Assembly: GCF_028281565.1 (NCBI RefSeq)
Contig: NZ_JANQJQ010000041.1
Coordinates: 62,001-126,000, forward strand
Length of the DNA stretch: 64,000 nt
Direction of reading: 5' to 3'
From: Seonamhaeicola sp.
GTDB lineage: Bacteria; Bacteroidota; Bacteroidia; Flavobacteriales; Flavobacteriaceae
Under the pieces are notes generated by a model. That model worked only from the letters and a program-made list of their open reading frames with translations, was not told where the DNA came from and did not search any database. The translations under genes were made by a program, and so were the position numbers. Positions 24,800-34,335 of the stretch are shown here, in pieces; position 1 is the stretch's first letter, and each line of letters opens with the position of its first letter.

Positions 24800-27700
24800 A
24801 TGATACACGGCAAATGTTTTTGTAATTTATTTTTATTCGCATTTTTATGTGTGGCAGTTCACTTTTGTTATGCTCAGACCAATTTTAATTTTGAGCGTAT
24901 TACGACGAGTGAAGGCTTGTCGCAAAACGATATTAACTGTATTTATCAGGATGACGAGGGGTTTATGTGGTTTGGTACTTTTGATGGTTTAAACAAATAT
25001 GATGGTTATAAGTTTATTAATTATGTTCCAAACCCTAATAATCCTGAAAGTATTAGTAGTAATATAGTTTTTACAATTACCGGAGACAAGAAAGGAAATT
25101 TGTGGGTTGGAACTACCGGTGGCGGGCTTAACAGATATAATAAAGTAACAGACAAGTTTACTAGATTTAATCACGATCCTAACGATGGTTCTTCTATTGA
25201 TAGTGACTTTATTCGGGGCGTTTTTGTTGACAATCTAGATAGACTCTGGGTTTCCACAGATAAAGGCTTAAATATGTGGACTAATAGTAGCACAGGTAAA
25301 CCAACTTTTAAGCACTATCCTGCACCAGATGGAATGCCTTTAAAAAATATATACCAAGATTCTAAAGGAACTATCTGGACAGTAGGCTCCAACAAATTGT
25401 ATCAGGTAAAAGAAACTAAAAACGGAAGTTTTAGGTTGCGCCGTGTCCTTTATAATAATGATGTACACAATTCTGGCATATCATATATTGGTGAAGACAA
25501 TAAAGGAAATCTTCTAATAGGGACGTCTAATGGGCTATATGAAAAAAGCTTAAAGTATAAAAAGCGGAACGCCAAGCGTATATCTGGAACTCCGACCAAA
25601 AGATTGGTAATCGATGATGAGGGGCAATATTGGATTGGAGGAAACAATGGTTTGTTCCAATTTATTTACAATGAAAAAAATAGGACTTTAGTAAAGACAA
25701 ATCATTTTACTTACAACCCCGTAGATCCTAATAGTATAAGTAAGGATGTTGTTAAGGCGCTTTATAAAGATAAAACGGGAATCATTTGGATTGGGTCTAA
25801 CGGCGGGGGAGTGAATAAGGTGAACCCTAAGAAGAAACAGTTTCTTCATATTAAAAACACATTGAATCCGAATAGTTTAAGCTACGACAAAATCAGGTCT
25901 TTTTTTGAAGACAGTTATGGCAATTTATGGGTAGGTACAGAAGGTGGTGGCTTAAATGTTTTACTTCATTCCGAAAGCAATGACTTTAATAAATTTAAAA
26001 AATTTGAATCTGTTAATAAGGTTTTCGCCTTAGAGGAAATTAAGCATAAGAATAGAAAAAAACTTGTAATTGGAGATGGAAGCCGAAGAGGGTTGTTTAT
26101 GCTGGATATTGAAAAAGCTCTTAAAAATATTGATACACCTGTTGAAAGACTTATGGAAACATCCAACAGCGTATTTTCCATTTTACATGATACGGATGGT
26201 AATTTGTGGATTGGAACTTATGGAGGAGGGATTTACAGATTAATTGCAAATGAGTCTGGAGATTTTGATATCACTATTTTTAAGCATGATGAGCAAAATC
26301 CTAATAGTGTTTCAGGTGATATTATCAGGGAAATATATCAGGACAGTAAAGGAAATATTTGGTTTGGTACAGGAGATGGGTTATCCAGGCTTGATTATGG
26401 AGAACTGCTGGAAGATGACCCCATGTTTGATGTTTTTAAAACGGTTCCGGAGGATGAAACGTCCATTAGTCATAATTATATCATGCCAATTTATGAGCAT
26501 TCATCAGGAGATATCTATATTGGTACTTTTGGAGGAGGGCTTAATAAATTCGTGCCATCAAGAAATGGAATGGATGAGAAATTTGTTAGGTACATTCAAA
26601 AGGATGGGCTTCCTAATAATGTTGTTAAATCTATTTTAGAAGACCATTTGGGGAATATTTGGGTGTCAACAAACAAAGGACTATCTAAGTTTGACCCAGA
26701 AAGTGAAACTTTTAAGAATTATGATGTTAATGACGGGCTTCAGGATAATGAATTTCAGGAGCTGGCCGGGCTGAAAAGAAGAAATGGAGAACTATTATTT
26801 GGTGGAATAAACGGGTTTAATGTATTTACGCCAAGTGAAATAAATGATAACATTTTACCATCGGAAACGGTAATCTCAAGCTTTTCAATTTTTAATGAAA
26901 AGGTAGAAGTAGGTGAGGCCTATGGGAAAACTGTGTTACTGGATAGTGCTATCAGCTATACTAAAAATATCGACTTAAAACACCATCAAAATAGTTTTAC
27001 AATTGAGTTTACAGGCTTGCATTACGAAGCTCCGTTAAAAAACAAATTCTCCTACATACTGGAAGGTTATGATAAAGACTGGATGCTGTCTACATCTAAT
27101 AGCCGGTTTGCCAATTATACCAATATATCACCCGGAAATTATACCTTTAAAGTAAAATCGTCCAATAGTGATGGTATTTGGGATGCCACACCAAGTGAGC
27201 TTAATCTGTATATAGCACCACCTTTCTGGAAAACGAACGTTGCTTACTTTTTGTATACCCTGTTAGCTATCGGATTACTTTTGGCTTTCAGAAAGTACAC
27301 TATTATTGGTACTACCAGGAAGCACCAATTGGAGTTAGAACATCTTGAAAAGGAGCAAAAAGAGGAGTTGCAACGTGTTAAACTGGAGTTTTTTACCAAT
27401 ATATCCCATGAGTTTAGGACGCCATTAACCCTGATTAAAGGGCCATTAGATTATTTGATGGGGGCCAAAAGCACGCAGGATAATGAAGAGGTCCGGGAGC
27501 AATGCCAGATCATGTTAAAGAATACCAATTATCTACTTAGGTTGGTAAATCAGTTATTGGATTTTAGAAAGATCAACCAGGGTAAAATGCGATTGGTTAT
27601 TCGTCATACCAATATTGTTAATTTTATTAAAGATATAGGGGAACCGTTCCAGTTTATTGCGCACAAGCAGGATATTGATTTTAGTATCAAATCACCGCAT

Positions 27701-29017
27701 CAGAGTATTAAAGCCTGGTTTGATCATGATGCTTTAGAAAAAGTTATTAAAAACTTACTATCCAATGCGTTTAAGTTTACGCCCCGAGGTGGCGAAGTAG
27801 AAATACATATTACTAAAGAGACCAAGCCAAACGTTGAGGTTTCAGATTATGTGGTTATTAAAGTTAAAAATACGGGCCGCGGTATTGATCAGGATGAAAT
27901 TGAAAGCATTTTTAACAGGTTTTACACCAAAAAGGATAAACACAAGAATAGCAATTTTCAAAGTGGTGCAGGTATCGGACTTGCCTTTACCAAGAACCTT
28001 ATAAATTTCCATAGAGGAACCATTGAAGTTGAAAGTGAACCCAATGAGTCAACTACTTTTATTGTAAATCTTCCACAGAAGAAGACTGCTTATGAAGCTA
28101 TTCCGGAAATAAGCATTAAGGAAAAGACCGAAAGTGATTTCCATGTTAGAAGTTCAGAACAGGAATCCTATGCCATTCATTTAAACGATGAATTGGAAGA
28201 TTCTGAAATATCAAATTCACGTTCAAAACTGCCTGTTTTATTGGTGGTTGACGATAATAAAGATATTAGAAACTTTATAAGAAAAGCACTTGGAGAATCA
28301 TATAGAATTGTTGAAGCTAGTAATGGTGCGGAAGGATTAGAGTTGGCAAATGAAATTATTCCCAACATTGTTTTAACAGATGTTATTATGCCCGTTATGG
28401 ATGGCATTGAGTTGTGTAATGAGTTAAAAAACAAAAATGAGACCAGTCATATCCCGGTCATTATGCTCACCGCTAAATCGTCTAGTGAAAGCGAAATTGA
28501 AGGTTTAAAAATAGGAGCCGACGGTTACATTAAAAAACCATTTGACATTAATATTCTTAAACTAAAGCTTAGCAATATTTTAAAGTATCGAGAAGGGCTT
28601 AAGAAAAAATTCAATAGAGAAATAACGCTTCAACCGGAAGAGGTGACTGTAACATCATTGGATGAAAAATTTTTAAAACGCGCCATTGAAATTGTTGAAA
28701 AACATATGATGAATACAGATTTCAATGTGGAGTTATTGGTCAAAGAAATGGGACTGAGCAGAAGCAACCTATATGTTAAGTTTAAAGAATTAACAGGGTT
28801 ATCTTCAAGTGCGTTTATAAGAAATATTCGTCTTAAAAGAGCGGTTCAGCTTTTAGAGCAAAGCAACTTTTCTGTAAAAGAAATTATGTATATGACCGGT
28901 TTTAATACATCGTCCTATTTTTCACAATGTTTTAAAAAACAATTCGGTATGCTTCCAAGAGATTATGTGAAAAAAATTAAAGCTGAAAAAGCAAAATCCA
29001 TAGAATCTGCAGAATAA
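24800..29017 (+). CDS. Hybrid two-component system sensor/regulator (HTCS)
   Basis: The protein has 1405 residues in one chain. Signal sequence (1-25), a periplasmic sensor of many Reg_prop propeller repeats (about 30-720; recurring GLNKYDGY, GNLWVGT, GGGLNRY), a Y_Y_Y domain (about 735-805), a membrane helix (about 815-835), HisKA with phospho-accepting H870 in FFTNISHEFRTPLTLI, HATPase_c (about 970-1085, with NLLSNAFKFTP and GIGLAF), a receiver domain with phospho-acceptor D1194 in IVLTDVIMPVMDG, and an AraC-type DNA-binding domain (about 1290-1395, GLSRSNLYVKFKEL and GFNTSSYFSQCFKK). HTCS proteins bind an oligosaccharide in the periplasm and activate the PUL beside them. Its position between GH29 and susC fits that role; the ligand is unknown. 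Confidence 0.97.
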   Translation: MIHGKCFCNLFLFAFLCVAVHFCYAQTNFNFERITTSEGLSQNDINCIYQDDEGFMWFGTFDGLNKYDGYKFINYVPNPNNPESISSNIVFTITGDKKGNLWVGTTGGGLNRYNKVTDKFTRFNHDPNDGSSIDSDFIRGVFVDNLDRLWVSTDKGLNMWTNSSTGKPTFKHYPAPDGMPLKNIYQDSKGTIWTVGSNKLYQVKETKNGSFRLRRVLYNNDVHNSGISYIGEDNKGNLLIGTSNGLYEKSLKYKKRNAKRISGTPTKRLVIDDEGQYWIGGNNGLFQFIYNEKNRTLVKTNHFTYNPVDPNSISKDVVKALYKDKTGIIWIGSNGGGVNKVNPKKKQFLHIKNTLNPNSLSYDKIRSFFEDSYGNLWVGTEGGGLNVLLHSESNDFNKFKKFESVNKVFALEEIKHKNRKKLVIGDGSRRGLFMLDIEKALKNIDTPVERLMETSNSVFSILHDTDGNLWIGTYGGGIYRLIANESGDFDITIFKHDEQNPNSVSGDIIREIYQDSKGNIWFGTGDGLSRLDYGELLEDDPMFDVFKTVPEDETSISHNYIMPIYEHSSGDIYIGTFGGGLNKFVPSRNGMDEKFVRYIQKDGLPNNVVKSILEDHLGNIWVSTNKGLSKFDPESETFKNYDVNDGLQDNEFQELAGLKRRNGELLFGGINGFNVFTPSEINDNILPSETVISSFSIFNEKVEVGEAYGKTVLLDSAISYTKNIDLKHHQNSFTIEFTGLHYEAPLKNKFSYILEGYDKDWMLSTSNSRFANYTNISPGNYTFKVKSSNSDGIWDATPSELNLYIAPPFWKTNVAYFLYTLLAIGLLLAFRKYTIIGTTRKHQLELEHLEKEQKEELQRVKLEFFTNISHEFRTPLTLIKGPLDYLMGAKSTQDNEEVREQCQIMLKNTNYLLRLVNQLLDFRKINQGKMRLVIRHTNIVNFIKDIGEPFQFIAHKQDIDFSIKSPHQSIKAWFDHDALEKVIKNLLSNAFKFTPRGGEVEIHITKETKPNVEVSDYVVIKVKNTGRGIDQDEIESIFNRFYTKKDKHKNSNFQSGAGIGLAFTKNLINFHRGTIEVESEPNESTTFIVNLPQKKTAYEAIPEISIKEKTESDFHVRSSEQESYAIHLNDELEDSEISNSRSKLPVLLVVDDNKDIRNFIRKALGESYRIVEASNGAEGLELANEIIPNIVLTDVIMPVMDGIELCNELKNKNETSHIPVIMLTAKSSSESEIEGLKIGADGYIKKPFDINILKLKLSNILKYREGLKKKFNREITLQPEEVTVTSLDEKFLKRAIEIVEKHMMNTDFNVELLVKEMGLSRSNLYVKFKELTGLSSSAFIRNIRLKRAVQLLEQSNFSVKEIMYMTGFNTSSYFSQCFKKQFGMLPRDYVKKIKAEKAKSIESAE

Positions 29018-29022
29018 TTCCG

Positions 29023-29046
29023 CAGTAGTTTAATACTGTTTTATTA
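29023..29046 (+). terminator. Weak terminator-like hairpin after the HTCS gene
   Basis: CAGTA and TACTG form a 5-bp stem followed by TTTTATT, a few bases after the stop at 29017. The stem is short, so read-through is likely. Confidence 0.3.
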
Positions 29047-29073
29047 TCACACAAAACCATTTGTTTGTTTTTT

Positions 29074-29179
29074 AAACCCAAAAGTTACATTTCTTCCAGG
29101 GTTAAAAATTGGCAAACCCATATCTGACAAAGTTAAAATCATATCTAAAGTTTATAAAGGCAATTTAGTTCAACCTTTG
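29074..29179 (+). promoter_or_regulatory. susC promoter region with shared box and direct repeats
   Basis: AAACCCA-N3-GTTACATTT occurs at 29074-29092 and again before the propeller gene (40421-40439). Downstream, CATATCT occurs at 29120 and 29140 and AAAGTT at 29129 and 29147, giving an approximately 20-bp direct repeat. A -7-like AACCTTTG (29172-29179; one mismatch to TAnnTTTG) lies 27 nt above the ATG. CATAT also begins two of the repeat units at 24671-24733, suggesting a common regulator. Confidence 0.45.
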
Positions 29180-29206
29180 TTACCCTAACATTTAACGAAC
29201 TAAATA

Positions 29207-32200
29207 ATGAATTTAAAATTATTCAATTATTGCAAATCTAAACTGGCAATATCATTTCTGATCTGTGCTTTAAGTCTTGGTTTTGCAAATGCACAGAACA
29301 TTAACATTAGCGGGAATGTGGTTGCTGAAGGCCTACCACTTCCTGGTGTAAGTATTCTAGTAAAAGGCACTAATCAGGGTGCTGTAACGGATTTTGACGG
29401 AAACTTTACAATTAATGCTGCTTCCAATGCGGTATTGGTGTTTAGTTATTTGGGTTATGAAACTCAGGAAGTTTCTGTAAACGGGCGTACAAGTGTCAAT
29501 GTAACGCTCCAAACAGATTTATCTACTTTAGACGAAGTTGTAGTAGTTGGTTATGGGGTACAAAAGAAAAAAGTACTTACAGGGTCTGTAGGTCAGGTTA
29601 AAGCAGAAGTGCTAGAAAAAGTTACAACTGCTGATCTTGGTACTGCATTACAGGGGCAAATAGCAGGAGTTAATGTGTCCGCTAGTTCTGGTGAGCCAGG
29701 GGCGGCCTCAAATATTTTGATACGTGGTTTTAGTTCGCTACAAGATGGTCAGAACTCGCCGCTTTATGTAGTAGATGGGATTCCTTTTGATGATGACCCT
29801 CAATTAAGTATTAGTGAAATAGAAACTATTGATGTTTTAAAAGATGCGGCTTCAACAGCAATATATGGAGTACGTGGAGCTTCCGGGGTAATTCTTATTA
29901 CAACAAAACAAGGTAAGGTTGGACAAATGAGCATCCGTGTAAACTCAGAATACGGTTTTCAGGATATATTATCAGATTTTGATCTTATGAGTCCGGAAGA
30001 ATATTCATACTTTCATTTAAATGAAGCCTCTATTAGATCTAATAAAGTAGAAGGAGGCGTAGAAATAGATATTCATAGAAACCCTACTAACTTTACAAAT
30101 AATAGTAGTTTAAAGAATGTATTGTTAAACGATTTGGCGCCTATCCAAAACCATTCTATTAATGTTTCAGGAGGTAATGAAGGGTTAACATATAATTTTA
30201 ACGCCAATTATTTTGGTCAAGAAGGTATACTTTTCAATTCTGGCTTAGACAGGTTTAACATTCGTTCTAATGTTCAGTTTACAAAAGGTAAGTGGAAAGT
30301 TATTACTGGTTTAGCACTTAGAAGAGATCAAAGAAAGGTTGGCGTTAATCAAATAATGAATAGAATACTTGGGTTCCGTCCATTTAACCCAGAGGTAAAC
30401 CTTGATACAAATTCTTTAACCAATGCTTCGGCAATTGATGTAGATGACCCAGACAATGATTGGAAACTAGGTGAAGCACGAAGAATTGCAAATACAGCAC
30501 GTACTTTGAAAACCGAAGATAAAAGAAATCTAAACAATCATACTGCAAACATTCAGGTTGAGTTTGATGCTACTAAAAATTTAAAGTTAACAGGAAGGTT
30601 TGGTGCAACGTATGCAGATGAAAAACGTGTAAGAAAGGTGCCCAGGTTTGATGTTTTTAACAATGAAGGAAGGTTAATATCAAATCCAGATAATATCACA
30701 TCACAACGTATTACAGATCTTGTATCATCTAAATTAACTTCAGAACAGTTTCTTACGTTCAATAAACAATTTGGAAAACATAACCTTACGTTGTTGGCTG
30801 GATTCTCTTATGAAAAATCTACTAGAGAGCAATATCAACTGGAGGTAAGAAACAACTTAAACCCTGCAGTTACGGTTTTAGATAACTATGAACTTATGTG
30901 GGAAATAGAATCTGGTGGTAACGATTTTGTTAGAACTTTAATTGGAAAATACGCAAGAGCTCAATATGATTTTGATGGTAAATATCTATTCACCGGTATT
31001 ATAAGACGTGATGGTTCATCACAATTTAGTAAAGAGAATAGATGGGGAATCTTTCCTTCGGTATCTGCAGGGTGGAATATTTCTGATGAGCCATTTTGGG
31101 AGCCTCTCAAGAATACCATAAACCAAATGAAGATGAGAATTAGTTATGGTTCTAACGGTAATGACAGATTTGATGCTTATAGTAATCAAACTGTTGTAGA
31201 AACAGGAATTGATTATGTTTTTGGAAGTAGTACGGTTTCACCTGATATTATAGGTGCTCAAGGAGACCAAACTGCCTTAGGAACAACCCAGTTAAGATAT
31301 GCTAATGCAACCTTAGGATGGGAAACAAATGTAGAGCAAAACCTTGGGTTTGATTTAGGTTTCTTTAAAAATAAATTAACCGTTACTACAGAATATTATA
31401 AAAGTGAAAAAAGAGATTTATTATATGAAGTAGTTAATCCGCCATCAACAGGAGTTTCTGGTAACCAGTTTAGAAGTACCGTTTTTAATGTTGGTAATAT
31501 GGAGAACACAGGTGTAGAATATACTGCAAATTATAGACACAGAGGTAAAAAAGGCCTTAGATGGAACATAGGTGCAACTTACACCAGTAATAATAATAGA
31601 GTTACCCAAACCAGTTTAAACAATCCTATTATATATTTAGAAAATAGTTATATTTCTGATGCCGGTACTCGAGAATTAGTAAGTGTAATTACTGAAGGTT
31701 ATGAAGCAGCTGCTTTCTTTTTAAGAGAAACAGACGGTGTAATTAAGACAGAAGAAGAACTTACAGCATATAGAGAGATAGACCCAAGTGCTCAATTAGG
31801 TGAATTTAGATATGTAGACCAAAATGGAGATGGTGCAATTGATGATAACGATCGTGTTTATTCAGGTAGTGGTACTCCAGATTGGGAAGCAGGTTTAAAT
31901 TTTTCAGCTAATTACAAGGGATTTGATTTTACAATGCAATGGTATGGAGCTTTTGGGGCAGAGATTATGAATGGGTCAAAGGCATATTCTTATCAGGTAG
32001 GAACTCACAAGGATTTATTCTACACTTGGAGTAAAAATAATCCAACATCAGATTTACCATGGTGGAATGGTGCTAACTCTAGATCATATAGAGGTGCTTC
32101 AGCCTATTTCTTAGAAGATGGTGATTTTATTAGATTAAGGAATGTTTCTTTAGGATATTCTTTACCTAAAGATTTTCTTGAAAGCCTTGGCTTTAGCAAA

Positions 32201-32359
32201 TTTAGAATTTATGTACAGGCGCAGAACCCACTTACAATAACAGACTACTCAGGTTTTGACCCAGAAGTAGGAGGTAACGGTTTAAGTACTCGTGGTATTG
32301 ATAGAGGTACATACCCTTTATCATCACAGTATAAGGTTGGACTCCAGCTTCAGTTTTAA
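29207..32359 (+). CDS. susC: SusC-family TonB-dependent outer-membrane transporter
   Basis: The protein has 1050 residues. A signal peptide (1-29, ends ANAQ) precedes a carboxypeptidase-regulatory-like domain (about 33-105; GVSILVKGTNQGAVTDFDGNFTI), a TonB-box region (LDEVVVVGYGVQKKK, about 108-122), a plug domain (about 120-235; VDGIPFDD, YGVRGASGVILITTK) and a long outer-membrane beta-barrel ending in the hydrophobic YKVGLQLQF. SusC proteins import glycan oligosaccharides across the outer membrane using TonB energy, with the SusD partner as a lid. The next gene is that SusD. Length and order are typical. Confidence 0.97.
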   Translation: MNLKLFNYCKSKLAISFLICALSLGFANAQNINISGNVVAEGLPLPGVSILVKGTNQGAVTDFDGNFTINAASNAVLVFSYLGYETQEVSVNGRTSVNVTLQTDLSTLDEVVVVGYGVQKKKVLTGSVGQVKAEVLEKVTTADLGTALQGQIAGVNVSASSGEPGAASNILIRGFSSLQDGQNSPLYVVDGIPFDDDPQLSISEIETIDVLKDAASTAIYGVRGASGVILITTKQGKVGQMSIRVNSEYGFQDILSDFDLMSPEEYSYFHLNEASIRSNKVEGGVEIDIHRNPTNFTNNSSLKNVLLNDLAPIQNHSINVSGGNEGLTYNFNANYFGQEGILFNSGLDRFNIRSNVQFTKGKWKVITGLALRRDQRKVGVNQIMNRILGFRPFNPEVNLDTNSLTNASAIDVDDPDNDWKLGEARRIANTARTLKTEDKRNLNNHTANIQVEFDATKNLKLTGRFGATYADEKRVRKVPRFDVFNNEGRLISNPDNITSQRITDLVSSKLTSEQFLTFNKQFGKHNLTLLAGFSYEKSTREQYQLEVRNNLNPAVTVLDNYELMWEIESGGNDFVRTLIGKYARAQYDFDGKYLFTGIIRRDGSSQFSKENRWGIFPSVSAGWNISDEPFWEPLKNTINQMKMRISYGSNGNDRFDAYSNQTVVETGIDYVFGSSTVSPDIIGAQGDQTALGTTQLRYANATLGWETNVEQNLGFDLGFFKNKLTVTTEYYKSEKRDLLYEVVNPPSTGVSGNQFRSTVFNVGNMENTGVEYTANYRHRGKKGLRWNIGATYTSNNNRVTQTSLNNPIIYLENSYISDAGTRELVSVITEGYEAAAFFLRETDGVIKTEEELTAYREIDPSAQLGEFRYVDQNGDGAIDDNDRVYSGSGTPDWEAGLNFSANYKGFDFTMQWYGAFGAEIMNGSKAYSYQVGTHKDLFYTWSKNNPTSDLPWWNGANSRSYRGASAYFLEDGDFIRLRNVSLGYSLPKDFLESLGFSKFRIYVQAQNPLTITDYSGFDPEVGGNGLSTRGIDRGTYPLSSQYKVGLQLQF

Positions 32360-32415
32360 TTTAAATAGAAATGAAGATGGAAAAAAATAAAAGAACTAAA
32401 AAAATAAACTTTAAA

Positions 32416-34290
32416 ATGAAAAAGACATTATTAATCAGAATAGTTCCTTTAGTGCTGTTAGCTATTAGTTTTCAATCATGTTTTGATGAATTGGATCAGG
32501 TTAACCCCAATGCACTTACAAATGAAAGTTTTTGGACCAGTACTAATGACTTAAATGCGGGTTTAAATGCAGTGTATGCGGCACTAAGAGATGAAAACGT
32601 TTCGGGTGTTTTATTTGAATCTACTAGAACAGATTTAGCAGTGCCTAGATCACAACGATCTAATGATCTTGGAAACCCTATTTATGATCAAACCTTTGAT
32701 TTAACCACAGATCAAGTTCAAGATAAGTGGGATGCTTGTTACAGAGGTGTTTTTAGAGCTAATCAAGTACTTGATGCTTATGAGATTTTAAAAACTAGCT
32801 TTGACTCCAATAGAGCAGAGGAAGAAGGCATCAGGATAGCTGCACAGGCAAGAGCTTTAAGAGGCTATTTTTATTATGTATTGCATAGCACGTATAACAA
32901 TGGTAGCATACCATTATTTGAAACTGTACCAAAAGAATTTAGCGAATTTCAAAGATCCTTTTCCTCTTCTGAAGATGTAAAAGCACTTTATAGAGCTGAT
33001 TTACAATTTGGGATGGAAAATTTGCCAATAAATTATAATGATTGGATACAAGAAGGTAGCGCTGGTGATTTAGGTAGAGTTACAGCTGGTGCTTGTGAAG
33101 CATTAATGGCTAAAAGTTACATGAACGATAATGATTTTGCTAACGGTGAAATATATTTAAAGAATGTAATTGATAATTACGGTTATAATTTGGTTGATGA
33201 CTTAGAAAAATGCTTTACTGGTATTGAAGAGTTTAACAATGAATCTATATTTGAAATTAACTATTCTATAATAGCCAATCCATTAGGATTAGATGAGCAA
33301 GATTTATCACAGCCTATTTCAGAAAGGTTAAATAATGCCAATCCAATGCAACCATCAACTTGGTTTACTTTAATGTTCAAGGCGGAAAAGCCAGATCCGG
33401 CAGATCCTGCTAATAGGGTAACTAGAAATACATATGATTCAAACGGAATAGTTAACGGTTCTATAGAAACTACCAGATTGTTTAGTGCTCGTATGGGTAA
33501 TTCAATATCTACAGTAGAAGATCCAGATTCTCCTATGTATGGAGTTACAGCGGCAGAATATGGTAATCACCCAAATGCAGGGCCTCATGCCAAAAACAAC
33601 CCTAATTTTTGGAAAAAGTTTACTTCATGGAACGTACCAAATGGAGGGGCAGGAGAAGATGAATCGCAACAATTTGACAGAAGATCTGGTGTTAATATAC
33701 CAGTAATAAGGTTGGCAGAAATTTATTTATTATATGCTGAATGTATGATTGAAAAAGGAGATTTGTCCGAGGCGTTAAAATATATAAATAGGATTAGAAA
33801 ACGCTCCCATTTATATTTGCTTGGAGATGAAAGTGGTGGTGAGTTTGCGGGAGATACCTCTACTTATTTGAATGATATTGATTTAGACCCAAGTAACGGA
33901 GAAGAACCAGTGACCCTAACAAATTTAATGGATCATTTACGTTTGGTTGAAAAACCAATGGAATTAGTTTTAGAGGCCGAAAGAACTATAGATTTAAGAC
34001 GTTGGGGGATTTGGAAAGAGCGTTTGGAATATATAGCTTCATTTGAATATGATACGTATGCTTTTAGAGGAGACCAGATAGGTGAGCATAGACATCGTTT
34101 TAGATGTTATATCGTGCCTGCTGGAACGCCTTTAGAAGATATTCCGGTGAGAGTGCAAGGAAACCCAAGGAGAAATGAACCGTTGGTAAGAGATCACTTT
34201 TTAGGTTCACAGAACTTTAATGAGGAATTACATTCTTATTTCCCTGTACCGCAAGATGAGATTAACGCCAACTTCAATTGGAATAATTAG
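32416..34290 (+). CDS. susD: SusD/RagB-family surface glycan-binding lipoprotein
   Basis: From the ATG at 32416 the protein has 624 residues. The start is chosen because it gives a compact lipoprotein signal (MKKTLLIRIVPLVLLAISFQSC, lipid on C22) behind an AAACTTTAAA leader. In-frame ATGs at 32371 and 32377 would add a Lys-rich stretch of 13-15 residues. The post-Cys residues FDELD are acidic, in keeping with surface export. The body is a SusD TPR-like fold: ESFWTSTNDLNAGLNAVYAAL, RALRGYFYYVL, PVIRLAEIYLLYAECMIEKGD, and LRRWGIW near the end. It binds the glycan on the cell surface and forms a complex with the SusC encoded upstream. Confidence 0.95.
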   Translation: MKKTLLIRIVPLVLLAISFQSCFDELDQVNPNALTNESFWTSTNDLNAGLNAVYAALRDENVSGVLFESTRTDLAVPRSQRSNDLGNPIYDQTFDLTTDQVQDKWDACYRGVFRANQVLDAYEILKTSFDSNRAEEEGIRIAAQARALRGYFYYVLHSTYNNGSIPLFETVPKEFSEFQRSFSSSEDVKALYRADLQFGMENLPINYNDWIQEGSAGDLGRVTAGACEALMAKSYMNDNDFANGEIYLKNVIDNYGYNLVDDLEKCFTGIEEFNNESIFEINYSIIANPLGLDEQDLSQPISERLNNANPMQPSTWFTLMFKAEKPDPADPANRVTRNTYDSNGIVNGSIETTRLFSARMGNSISTVEDPDSPMYGVTAAEYGNHPNAGPHAKNNPNFWKKFTSWNVPNGGAGEDESQQFDRRSGVNIPVIRLAEIYLLYAECMIEKGDLSEALKYINRIRKRSHLYLLGDESGGEFAGDTSTYLNDIDLDPSNGEEPVTLTNLMDHLRLVEKPMELVLEAERTIDLRRWGIWKERLEYIASFEYDTYAFRGDQIGEHRHRFRCYIVPAGTPLEDIPVRVQGNPRRNEPLVRDHFLGSQNFNEELHSYFPVPQDEINANFNWNN

Positions 34291-34335
34291 GAGTAATTCA
34301 ACCTCCAAGATTTTAATATAAATAATACTTAAATT

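Noticed and set aside
26244-26639. 131-codon plus-strand open frame within the regulator gene
   Set aside because: It overlaps the sensor domain of the HTCS in another frame; the HTCS frame encodes clear Reg_prop repeats through this part.
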